DNA from: Hypoxylon rubiginosum
Taxonomy: Eukaryota > Ascomycota > Sordariomycetes > Xylariales > Hypoxylaceae
DNA: 64,000 nt
Reading direction: 5' to 3'
NCBI GenBank assembly: GCA_902806565.1
Contig: CADCXA010000036.1
Coordinates: forward strand, 62,001 to 126,000
The stretch's first letter is position 1, and each line of letters opens with the position of its first letter. This document shows, one piece after another, positions 32,613 through 44,457 of the stretch. A program made the position numbers and the translations under genes. Below the pieces are notes generated by a model, which made no database searches, was not told the origin of the DNA, and saw only the letters and a program-made list of their open reading frames with translations.

Positions 32613-35064
32613 TTACATCGCTCCTGTTGGTTGGCTCATTGTCATGGGCATACTCAGCGTCTGGAGAGGGTTGAAGGAAGATTGTTGCATCCCGTTTACC
32701 ATAGCACCGTTACTTTGAGTCGGACCAGACATGGAGCCCATAGAGGTCGGGATATAACCCGCCTCCGAATTAGGCGAAGCCTCTTCGAGCGAGCCAAGTT
32801 GATCCTCGCCCGAGTAATCTTCCTCGTCTTCGCCCGACAAGGTCAAGCCATTCTCGGCTCCTTCTCCTCGATCGTGTGTACGTTTATGCCTATCACAATA
32901 CGGTTAGCTCAAGCTTCTTCAATTAAACTTGTCGCTCCTGATGATGAGTTGATGTAGGCACTGCGCTATGCTTCTCATGTTGTGGTTTGATTCGGGCGGA
33001 CTGTCTGGTTTCGGTCTGAGTGCAAGTAGCACGAACATCATTGCTCATCACAGGATCTTCAAGCCAACAAAGGAAATGAAGTAACAAAAGAATCGGAACC
33101 ATACTGTGCGAGGTTGTCGGATCTGGAAAATGCCTTGCTACAATAGGGGCAGATGTAGGGTCTTTCTTGGGTATGTGTTCTCACGTGTCTAGATATTTAT
33201 AGTCAGATACACAACGGTGCACCACACAAGTAACATAAGAAAACAATCGATCTTACCGCTTCAGGTGCTCGAGGCGCTTGAAGAGGCGCCCGCAAGTCGG
33301 AATTGGGCACGAATGAGACTTCTGTGGGTAGGGACCCAGCTCCATAACGGTGGCGGAGCGGGCTCTGCGGACCACGTTTGGTCCCGGCTGCATTACTCGC
33401 TGCTCGTTCATCGAGCCGTCTACCGTGAGATCATCGTTGCCGAAGGCCGCAGCGAAGTCATGTCGCTGAAGGGACATGGGGTTCAGAGCAGGGCTTCCCT
33501 CCACTGTCGACAATGGAGTGCCGTGTCGCGACATTTCCATGTGCTGCTGATTAAGGGAGATAGCCGAGTTGCTGTAAGACAGGCCAGGGGGCGAATTACC
33601 CTGAGATTCGTCGCCTTCAGCTACTGGCCCGACAGAGGCCGAAACTGACCTCCTCAGATCCGAAGGCCGGTGAGCTGCGGCCTGGGCTGCCTGAGCTGTA
33701 GCAGCAGCGATCGCTGACATTGAGGGGGGGATAGATGAACGCCGTCTTCTCTGCTTGTATGTCGGCGATCCTTCAATTACAGAGTAGACACCGTTGGTAT
33801 TATACCCGCGCCCGAACTGCCCAGCCAGGTTCGACGGTGGGAGTTGCATCATTCCGCTCAAACCGTTCACACCAGCAAGGTGGTCGGGGATTGCCGTATA
33901 CAAACCCGTCTCCTCGTTAGCAATGTAGGCCGGCTCGGCACCGATTCCTAGAGCTTGTTGGGGAGGAGTGATGGGTTCAAAAGAGATGCCTCGGTTGCTG
34001 TAATCCTCGTAATGAGACGAGACGAATGAGGGAGCAGGCGAGTACTCAAGGCCGAACGCTGGCATCGAGGCGCCACGGTGGTGTCCGTGGGTTAGGGGGA
34101 CACCATTCTGGTTGTACTGGACACGATTGTAATCAGGCTCCCTCTTAACCATTTGTGGGACCTGCTGAGGCATGGCCTGAGGCATAGCCGGAGCCATCGT
34201 TGCCATCGTGTTGTAAGGTACCATGGCGTCCATCCCATCCGATAAAGGGGCCATCGATTGAGGCATCATTTGCGGTGGAGGCATGGGGTCCATGGCCCTC
34301 ATCACCGGGGATGGGGCCTGAGACTGAGAAAAAGAAACTTGTTGAGCGCTGAACGAGGAGGTGTTGGCTTGTTGCGCCTTCGTCAACTGTTCGTAGAGAG
34401 ACTGCGATGAGTCGTACTGGAACGACAACGCGGGTTCGCTAACGGCCATGGTGGTAGCTTCTTGGCCCATCTTCTCCCTCTTGAGATCCCGTTCCAGGGC
34501 GTCGAGGAAAAGACGGTCGTGCGGTACGCTATACCAATAGAAGACCTTTTGCTTCTTCTGCGTTCGGATGCAGTTATTCTTGTAAAGAAAATCCAGGAAG
34601 GGACTCTTGGGTTCCTCTAGCGAGGCGTCCGTCCCAGATTTCAGATTCCGCAAGTCTGAAAAGATGCCCTCCTCGAACTTTTTGGAATTCTTCACCGGGC
34701 GGCCAAAGGCCTGGAATCGGAAAGAAAGACATCGCACTATATCAGTGCCAGATATGTGGAATAGGTTATTCCATAACACACACGAAACATATTCGCCTGT
34801 AGGTAATAGAAACCGTCGAATATACTGATCGTGTTGCCAGTCGACAGGTGCCGAGATAAGAAAATATTTCACTGCGACAGATCAATGGTTAGTAACAGGA
34901 GCTTGAAACAATGGTGACAAGCACCAGTAGAACTCACGATTGTCAACCTGCTGCAGTGCTACTTGAGCATCATGCGGTAGGGCCTGCTGGGCTTCCGAGC
35001 TGAGCATGAAAGTCTCTGGTTTTTGAGGCGCTGAAGCTGCCATGGCTGCTTGCTGCGAGTACAT
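32613..35064 (-). CDS. STE12: Transcription factor Ste12 (homeodomain-like plus two C2H2 zinc fingers)
   Basis: Target of the Fus3/Kss1-type MAP-kinase cascade controlling mating, invasive growth and, in pathogens, penetration. Model: exons 35064-34938, 34871-33257, 33188-33105 and 32889-32613; introns 66, 68 and 215 bp; 700 aa, the usual length for filamentous fungi. The STE domain (about 40-200) holds '[20 protein letters not shown]', '[20 protein letters not shown]' and '[20 protein letters not shown]'. A Gln/Pro/Met-rich middle (about 210-550) follows. C2H2 fingers: CPIPTC...HVRTH (exons 2-3) and CPYC...HKRTH (exons 3-4), then an acidic tail with '[12 protein letters not shown]'. The start at 35064 gives the family-typical MYSQQ opening. 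The 84-nt exon 3 is phase-symmetric, so skipping keeps frame. Confidence 0.95.
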
Positions 35065-37100
35065 AACGAAACAAGCAAGCTATTAAGTGTAAGATTAAAG
35101 AAGAAGATTGGTTTTAGGTGATTTCAGAGAGCTTTGAGGCACAGCCCAGCTCCGTAACAAAAAAGCAATTCCACACAAATATGTTATCGTCCGCGTCGTA
35201 GGGTGGAGACCAGCTCGTACGTAGCTATCAATGATAGCAGTTGTTAGTGCTTCGCTAACAATATCAACCTTCACCGGATTGCGTCAAGCAAAAAGTCAAT
35301 GGTTGTCCGTCTGTGTACCTGTACCGTCAAGGTCAGAGCGTAAGGTTGCTGAGGTAGCCCGCTTGTGATCGTACGCGTCGTCCGATATGTAGGTCCCGTG
35401 CGCGGAGAAGGTTGGAAGTAGCGCAATAGTACGGTATCGAAATTGGCGAGTAGAGTTGCCCGACAGATTGGATTAAATCTTGTTTATGGAAGCAAGGACT
35501 TGGGGTATAAAGGTTGCCGGATGTCAAATAAGGCGACAGAGAAGAATAATCAACAAGACAGTTCCGAAGATCAAACACGATGGACAGAAACACAGAAGAC
35601 AGAACCGTGGGGTGAAAATGGCTGTAATGTACGACAAAGTTAAGTCTGATGGGCTGCGGGTTGTGCCGGACAGTCGGGTCTAGGCTCGTATCAGTGAGAG
35701 AAGAGAAACGTCTCGCGAATGCGGAGTTTAGTGAGAAGAACGAAGTTTAGTCTTCGGGGGCAGGCTTTCTCCAAAGAGTGGGAGAGAGTGGTGTGTAATT
35801 GCCCGCAACACGAGAGACGGCGAAGGCGAAGGCGAAGGCGAAGGAGGGGGAGGAGAGAGAGAGAAGGGAAAAAAAGAGAGGGGGAAGTTCTGAATAGAAC
35901 AAGTGATATCTTTCGAAGATTCAAGCAGGTAGGGTTCAAGAAAAAAAACGGAAGAGGAGTTCGGGGGGTTTAATGATTTCCGCTGGCTGGGATGTCTCTC
36001 CCCTACCCAGGCCGGCCCTGGGGGCACGACTGACTGGACTGGCAGGACTGGGTCTTTCTTTCGTTCCTCTGGGTCTCTGGTCTCTCTGGGGTCCTCTTTT
36101 TGGTCCTGCCAGGTCTGGCCGGTGCAGTCGGGTAGGAAAGAGGGAAGAGAGAGACTTGAGGGAGTACCCAGGTGGAGTGGGGGAGTGGGGAGTGGGCAGT
36201 GGGCGGAGAAGGCAGAACGTGCAGGTACTGGTCTGACTTGGTCGGGATGGGCTACAGCTGCATGTGGGCTTAAGAGATATAAGTCTAGCCCGAATGGGAA
36301 ATGTACTCGTACGTATAGAGAGAACCGCTTGCCTTGATACGGAAGTAATTCTCTTCTCTCTTCTTTCTCTTCTGCAAGGAATCGAGGAGCGAGATTGGCA
36401 GATTGGGCACGACATTTTCTGACCATTCTCCATTCCGCATTTCTGCATTGTGCGCCTAGCGAACTAGTTCGACTTATTTTTAACGGCGGTTGTAAACTGG
36501 CTGACTGGCTGACTGAACTGCCAATTGACAACTCTGAACCTTTAAAAGTCTAAGGGACTTTGTTATTCCTCGCCCTTGATTACAGTACATACATTATGTA
36601 CACAGCAGCATCTACATCACTATATACATCCTCAGGAGGTACCTACATATTCAAACCCATCCATTCACACACCCTCAGAAATGTGGCTTTCGAGGATAAG
36701 CTTGTAAGAGAAGGAGGATAACACTTGGCCGGATGAGAAGGGGATGGATTGAAGACTACATACATGTACCTTATGTAGGTACCTAAGGTAAGTGAGTGTA
36801 AGAGTAAAATATAATAAAACTTGGTCATACTATGTAATAAGTAACGAGAGGGGCTACTCTGAAGAAGCTCCATCACTCTATTGCCCCATTCCAAGGGGAA
36901 GGCCGATTCGTGTACAAGTCGCGCGAAATAAGATCTAGACGAACCATAAAGACGTAGACAGACCTTAGCAGACAGAGAGCTCTTCGTTAGGGAGGTATCT
37001 ATTCCGGGCTCATCTATGTAGGTATTAGTTCTCAAGCGCAGCGTACTAACGCAAGTATTGTACGATGCAATGCGAATTCGATAGTCAGAAGAGTACATAA
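35065..37100. promoter_or_regulatory. Extended upstream region of STE12
   Basis: About 2 kb 5' of the STE12 start with long pyrimidine-rich tracts on the STE12 sense strand, including a 48-nt homopurine run on the plus strand (35840-35887) preceded by GAAGGC repeats (35818-35843). Several overlapping open frames here come from this composition bias and lack protein-like character. Probably a long promoter and leader. The palindrome TAGGTACCTA occurs at 36776-36785. Confidence 0.5.
35840..35887. repeat. 48-nt uninterrupted homopurine tract
   Basis: Only A and G on the plus strand, directly after four GAAGGC units. It lies about 800 bp upstream of the STE12 ATG. Confidence 0.85.
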
Positions 37101-39741
37101 GGGACATACATTATGTAGTAAGGTAAAGGGACACACCCTCGGCTCCTTAACGGGCACCGCGTGGAAAGGAAGCAATCTCAGGTGCAGTAGCCTGACCCAG
37201 CCTTATTTTCCTGGAATTGGATTCCCCCTTTTTCGGCATATGTCACCCTGCTCGTCTGATAAAATACAAAATTCTTACATATAATACCTGAACCATCTTT
37301 ATTTTCACCGCGTTGCCTTTACTCGTTATATCAAGTCAATCAGACGGTCTACCATTTCCCATTTCCCCCTTAGATACCCCCTCCTCCATCCCCCCCATCG
37401 GCAACGTCCATTGAAGAAAGAGGGACCGACGATCTTGTGCGACCTCGCCAACTCGCTCGCCTCGCTCAGAATCATTTTCTCGGGGGATATTTCTAGCTCC
37501 CTGCGGAAGGCAGGGATGCTTAACTGCATAGACGGGCGAATACTACCTGAATGCTACCTTAGAATCAAGTCGCAAGGATCATTTTACGTGGACGCAACAC
37601 ACGGTCCTTCTTTCCACCTCCTGCCCCATGTTCGGAGTTCCTCAATCGTCCTAGTAATGGATCTATGCACATATTCGCTAGTCTGCTGGGTTTGCACTGA
37701 CGATGAACAACCCAGTACATTTCCTTGTACAAAATGTGCAATTTAGGGGGGGAGAATTCGTCGAGCAGCTTTGATATGTGGTGTCATCTAGGTTGAACTA
37801 TCATATTTCCGAGTCTCCCTACCTAGTTCAGAAGTGGACTTCAACTTCGGTGCTGAAAGGGGGTTTATCTTGTAGAACCGGCCAAGTAAGCCGGTTGTAA
37901 ATAAACGATTAATAATAAGTAGGAGGAAAAATTGCACCTGTAGCGAGAAATATATAAGCCATGGGCTTATATACTGCATAGATGAATAGGGGCTCTCGCT
38001 AAAATGCCAAAGTTAAAGGCAGCAAGTATCACAAGAATCTCTTCCGGCCATGCTACATAACGAAGTGACATGACATCCTACGCTTTCCGAGCTCACTCGG
38101 CACATTCTCTCATTCGTACCCCTCTACAGTATTAAGGTACGCCGTTCTTCACGGATTCAGGTACGGAAAGGGTTTGGTTGGCTGCCTCTCGCATGCCACA
38201 GATGCCAGAGCCAGATACGCATGCAACAAAGAATGCTATAAGACAGACATGGCCCTGTTGGACCGACCTGTCTCTGAATTGGTTCATCACCTTCGCTGTG
38301 CTGCCCTAGTTATTACGTTTACCGTCCAGAGTCTTAGACACCCAGACACCATACTACTTTATGTTGTATGTACAGTTGGTTCGATTTCCATTGGGGGCTA
38401 TGGGTCAGCATGTAATCTCCGCATGCTGGTACATCGCGGATGACAAGAGCAAGGAAGACAGCAGGGGCGAAGAAAACGATAGGATTCATCACCGCTCATT
38501 ACATACAGTTACAGTGCAATGGTCAGTTGTACATGTAGTAGTCCAATCCACCTTTCACCGCGAGCTTCCGTTGCTAATGATGGAATTCCGACTCCGTTTC
38601 GGCGTTCGGTATGTAGTTGAGTTTAGAATCGCTAACAAACAGCAATCGTCGTCAGTGGCTTCAAACTTTCCTTTCTTCCCTCCGACCCGACCTCGAAACT
38701 AATAATACATAGCGTACCTCCTATGTAGGTGTATGTACATAGTAGGTGATGGAAGCTTTGGCCTCGTACTAATAAACGTGGCCGGTCGAATTGGCAAATT
38801 TGATTGCTGCTTTAAGCGGGGCAGATATAGAATGCATTCGCTACGAATTTTTCATCATATTATTTTCCTTGCTTGCTAGCGCACAAAGAGCCATTAGTTG
38901 CATATAGTGATAACTCCGAGATCGTAATCGAGAAACGGGGGCGTGTTTACTACTGCAGGTACTGGCTAGGGGTACGTACGATGTACACCAACAGGTGCGC
39001 CAGCAAAGCCTAGCACGCGGTGCTGTACCTGCGCCAATCCACGATCGTGCTTGTTCGAGGTGCCCTTAGCACCCTCGGTCCCCTAAAGTCCCCCCTGTTG
39101 ATAGGCGCCAAGAGAAAATAACGCTGAGTGGTACCGCTGGCACGCGGATCCTCAATCCCTGTGAACCTATCTTTTTCCCCTGTAATTCTGAAACGCGCCT
39201 GGCGCAATGCCTCAGATAACTGGCAAAGCTGGCGGGCTGGCAACGAGATATCGGCGCTAATCTTTGCTTGGATCTTATCCATCCATTTTTGTCCATTCTT
39301 CCACCTCAGCACCTCCAAGTCTTCAACTCCCTTTGCGATTGCGCCGATCCGATCCAATCAGCATTCTTTGGCTACATCCAACAACGCGTCATCCAACCTG
39401 TAGCCAACCATCAGCTTGCCATTGAACAGGGCATTGAAAAGGCAGACAAGTGAGGACGGGTAATGGAATGCTATCCATGAACCAATACTACATGTTCCTC
39501 CATATGTATGTACATGTAGGTATTCTTGCATAACATTGCGCGTAGTATACAAGACGTAAGAACCTCCAGTTCAGGAGTCTACGGTATACATTAAAAATCA
39601 AGCAACGATATATTATCCTCGCCAGATTTGCTTATAATTTCTTTAATATCTCTCTCGCTATGATTTTCCGTGCTGGGCAAGGCCTACAAATCCAGTCTAC
39701 CGGTAAAAGCCCCGCTGCCTATATATAAATATAGATTGCTT

Positions 39742-39769
39742 GACATGTCATGTCATGTCATGTCATGTC
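39742..39769. repeat. (ATGTC)n microsatellite
   Basis: Five consecutive copies of a 5-bp unit. Confidence 0.9.
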
Positions 39770-42240
39770 TGCCGGCTTCCATGATCCGTGGAAGAACTTC
39801 CTGGCTATCCGCGAGAGACTATATACTATGGCCGATATATCGCCGTTATTATTGATATTAGTTACCATTATATTTCTAAATAACCACTGTGCAAATACAG
39901 CCCCTTTTTCGACCAGTAGCTTGTTTATCAGATCAGCAAATGAGGCGTGGAAACAACTCGGAAACATTAGGCGAGCTTGGTTTGATAGTCGTGGTCAGCA
40001 CGATTCGAAACTCGAAAAACGTTCATATTCGTAAATGTTGAACCGCATATGAGCAGTCTGATAATCTAGCGAGCCCCCAGATCCAAGACTACCTAGCCAC
40101 ATGACGACATACTGGGCCACAGCTCCTACTTGCTTGATCGACCCGAGACCCTTGCCATGCTAAAAGCTTACCTCCAACCGTCTTTTGTCGATCTAGCATT
40201 ACATACTACAACGTTCAGTCTCCCTAGAACCCGTTGCTGGCGCTGTCTTACTAGTAGCTTGGGGTGAAGTCGCATATAAGGATTACAACCGCATACGCGA
40301 AAGAGACGACATACACATATGCGGATTCAAAGAAACCAAAGAGAGGTAGCTATTCGTCGTAGCTCGCCAATATCTACCTGCCTACGCGCAGAACTCCCCC
40401 AGGTGACATAGCCGCATAGCCGCAAAGCTGCAAATGCAAACCCCCTCCGCAATTTCAAGACCTGCAAAGCAACGCTGAGATTTTTAGAAATGCGCCGAAG
40501 GAACTACAGATCTCAGACAAGCATGGCTTATCGATCCGTATAAGTCGAAACAAACACAAAAAGATTACTACATCTCACTGAACGGCATCCTTTTACCAAA
40601 GAAGGATATTTTTGGTTTGGGAGATGTCACGACCCCAGAATGCCACACGAAAAAGACCAACCCAGCCGCAAAGGCGATAACACGCTAGTCCCCCCTGATC
40701 ACTATCTTATGGGACAGTCATCCATTTGTTGCTTGAATATATCATTCACCAAGTGCGGCGGCTGGCGACGTTCAAATGCTTGCGAATACTGGAGGTATAC
40801 CTAGTCGGCATTATGCTCAAGATCGTGTGATCCAACAGAAGACCGCTTAGCCAAAGTATTGGACTAAATTCTTGGGCATAGTCTTGGGCATAGGTCTCTC
40901 TGCATCTACCAGGTAGGTACCTAACCTACCTTGTAGGTAGTGCTAACGCCAACACCAATACCAGGCCCTAGTCTCATAGGGGCTGTTGTCGCGATCCGAG
41001 ACAACATTCGGCATCTCCAATCTAGATGCATTCCTTAGATGCTCCTTAGATACTATGTTTCAAACACCTTTAAGCTTTGTTCCTGCATTGGTGAGCCCTT
41101 CTACTGGCTACGGGCTGGACCAATGGCACGGCTGAGGAGCTCGATTTAGACGTGCATAGCGCTCTGCATTGTCTGGGGGACTAGCGAGCACAGCTCCTCA
41201 GGCTTCTGATTGGCCCCTTCAGAATTTTATCTACCCGTCGCCTCTGGCCGCGGCCGGGGACAGAAATAGAAACTTTTGATTATCTCTGAACCATAGATCT
41301 CGTGTTGTCCGAATCCTTGGCACTATATCCGCTGGATGAGAGAAGATGGGTGGCATCTTGTGGCGGCGGGGGCCGTACTAATAGACGAATAAGCAGCATA
41401 GATGAGTATTGTCCATGCAAGCCATGGCGGCTCTAGGCTGTCTGGTCGATGAATATGGATATGATCTCACTAGAAATTTATTCTTAGCGTCCGCGTCGGG
41501 AAAAAAAGGGCTGCAAGTTACCTTATGTTACCTAAGTCAGAAGAACGGAGTTGGTCGTTATTGATTGGGTATATGCAAGTTAAATGGCCTAGAAAAAGGG
41601 TCGTGCCGCAGGCCGCTATGAAGCTTAGAAGTAGGTACCATCTAATGGAGGGCGGCAAATTCTAGGTACGGAGCTGCATTAGATACATACAATACAGTAT
41701 AATACAATATCTCAATACGGTAACGCGTTATGTACATGCACCTATGAGCTCACTTAATGAAAGGGGGGGGTAATTTATTTCCTATGCGAATCCGGCGAAT
41801 CCAGCTCACCAGCTCACCTAAGGCTCGGCAACTTAGCCTCAAGCTGTCTAGGAGGTAGGGAGCTATTCGCCCGATCCTCACAAGCCACCTTTCTATTCAT
41901 AACTATGCGACAACTAGCTACCTAAATCATCGTTTCGGGGGCAACCGAGCAAGAGGAGATTCGTCCCACTAAGCTACGGCTCTAGATCAGATGACGCCTC
42001 GCGACAATTCAAGCAACAGGCATCAGCGATCTCGATATTGATATCGATTTGTGATCATGAGCCAACCCAACTGTACAGGATTTCCTTCACCTTACTACAC
42101 TTCAAGCTACGGAAGGGGACGCTCTGAAACAGGATGGACTTGACATCACAGCCGTTGTTGAAACATCCCAACGCTACGCCGTCGAGTGCACTCGTACTCG
42201 ATCATCGTGTTTAATCGTCCACCGAGTCGCGGGAGGGGGT

Positions 42241-42271
42241 GGATGGGATGGATGGGATGAATGGGATGAAT
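42241..42271. repeat. 10-bp tandem repeat, ATGGGATG-based
   Basis: Three near-identical copies differing by GGA versus GAA at the unit end. Confidence 0.85.
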
Positions 42272-43758
42272 ATTTCTCATTGGTGTGCCTGAACGCCATC
42301 TGGACCCTCTCGCATGAACATGCGGCAGGCAAAGCACCGAGCTATCCTACTCTTCACCCTCTTTCCACCAGGTCAGAGCGAACCACAACCGTCAATCTTC
42401 AAGACCCCCAATTCGGCACCTTGCATTTTCGGTAGGCGGTCAGTTCATTGCGGACCCGCTCTCGCAGAAATTCTGAAACAGCCGCCATCGACCTTTTTGA
42501 TAGTGGGCTTTTCCGGGCCTCTTCCAGGGGGGGACCCCTCCGCTTCCTTTAGCCAGGTACGTGAAACAGGAATAGCCTGTCACAAGTTCTTCCAGAAAGG
42601 ACGTCGAATTACGAAATGTGATGGAAATGGCATACAAGCTCAAGCCCATCATGCTCACAGGCTCGCCCATCGAGGCATCAAGGCGACAGGGTTGGCTCGA
42701 GTTGACCTCGTCGACCCGCCCAATGTCCACTACTGCCGCTACCGTGACCGTGATCTCCCGCCTGAGCGGATCGCCAGAGTCCAGAGTCGCGAGCAGCTTG
42801 GGCGCGTGCGTACAGGCCACTATCGGGGATCTAACCTATTTCCGCAAGCTGTTGGAGTCCGGTTGTCATGCTTGGCGGCAAGTTGCATAGCGGCATAGAA
42901 AATGCAAAATCGTAACGGTTTGCATCGTGGCGACACCCACCCACAACACCGTTGAACGCCTCAATTTGCCCCAGCCAGCGCACGCGAGTTAACTTCCATG
43001 TGTATTGGACATGCGCCTCTACAGCTTCAAAAGGCTTTCCCCCGGACGAAGCCCGGCGTGCTGATGAAAATTCCCATTTTTATCAATCTGTTTATCTTTG
43101 TTTCACGTTCTCGGCATTACTTTCCTTGGAGGCTCGTGATGACCTCCAGGTTCTCTCTTAGCTCCCCCAGAGATCGATTTGTTTCATCCTTTCGGGAAAT
43201 TTACACCTTCCACTATCGTCGCCAGCCTTGGCTTATTAACCGCAATCAGGTTGTTCTGAATTACGAGTCCCCGTCTCACTACGACGCTACTGGCCTGCCA
43301 CCATGCCATTCCTCGTGGGTCTCTGAGCTTTGGCATCAGCTCCCCCTGCTGGACTGAAGTTCTGAAACGCTGGCAGGTAAGTGCCTTGTGTTTCAGCCTT
43401 CTCGACAGTCAAGTCGACCGCCCTCGGCGCCAACTATCTCGTAGTGTGGCCGCCGGTCTTTACGATGCGATACCATCCAGTATACATGTGATGCGTACCG
43501 CAAAGGAGGTCGTCTATTCAAGCCATAGTCTGTAGGATCGCGAAACCCCACACTCTCACCTAGCCATATGCTGTGCTACTACATGCTACTCTGTCCAGGT
43601 CTCATGAACGCCACTATTTGGAGCTGAAATCAGATGTGACGTGTAGTGGTCTGCTTCTTCACTCTTACAGGCAGCATAGGCAGCTTCAGCAGAGTATACA
43701 GGATAGATGTTGTGCTGCTCAGGGATCTAAGGAACTCCTCCGAGCCCAGATCGATCCG

Positions 43759-44457
43759 TTATCCCAGTCGCCGAGGACTAGGCCGGAAGGCAACCGGCCC
43801 CACCGACGGGGCAGCGGGGGGGACGAAGAGATCGTCTTCTGAAACCGCTTGGGGACTCCTTGGTCTTCCCATTGAGCGACCCTTGAGTGTTTCTACTTGG
43901 CAATCGACTGTACATGCTGACATGCTGCTGAGGCATAAAGTTTGGAAGCTCCAGAAGCGTTCTTGACTGGGTCTGGGATTCGACGATATACCCAACTAGT
44001 GACGAATTCGATTAGCAGATCAATGGATGCCTCTTCCGGCCCTTGGACACCACTAGGTGGCCCCGCCACATTACTGCTTTTGCTGGTGCTCGCTACGCAG
44101 GTGCGGGACGATTGAACTTGAATCCTGTCGTAGTAAGCTCCATCCAGCGAGTTTGTGCTACCCAAGCCCCCGTGTACGCGGGATCGCGGGATCGCGGATA
44201 CCTAGGTATCTAAGTAAGTTTTACGATGCTATTTCGGGATCTAATTCAGGGTCTTGGTTGGAAGAAGCATCTGATGTGCTACCAGAAGCTACGGACGAGC
44301 TGAGGCTGTATGCCTCTCGGCTGTGCTCGGATCCGCGGCTCAGAGAGAAGGATGCTAGATGGGAGGCGTAACCAAGATCACTCAGATTCACGTGATACGA
44401 GGGAAATGGGATCGAAGGGAGAAACTCGTACGTGAGGCTACTGCGTTCGTGAGGCAA
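43759..44457 (-). pseudogene. Coding-like but broken stretch, unknown protein
   Basis: Three adjacent minus-strand open frames (44457-44221, 44165-43893 and 43995-43759) have protein-like composition: a Ser-rich 'SLSSSVASGSTSDASS' followed by acidic 'NQDPELDPEIAS', then 'EEASIDLLIEFVTSWVYRR', then 'VSEDDLFVPPAAPSVGPVAF'. They are in different frames with stops between them, and I could not find a splice pattern that joins them cleanly. It may be an eroded gene, a spliced gene I failed to resolve, or chance. No family recognised. Confidence 0.2.
44197..44210. repeat. 14-bp perfect palindrome GATACCTAGGTATC
   Basis: Same TACCTAGGTA core as at 16938-16955, 21840-21849 and 56089-56098. It abuts tandem CGGGATCG copies on its left. 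Confidence 0.88.

Noticed and set aside
35719..36531. Long open frames on both strands upstream of STE12
   Set aside because: Products are Arg/Glu- or Ser/Pro-rich low-complexity sequence explained by the purine/pyrimidine tracts.
39010..39357. 115-codon minus-strand frame
   Set aside because: Some helical character but no family resemblance, no splice context, and isolated in the gene desert.
42314..42898. Long overlapping open frames on both strands (up to 194 codons)
   Set aside because: No recognisable domain in any frame, compositions look random, and frames overlap on opposite strands with no reason to prefer one.
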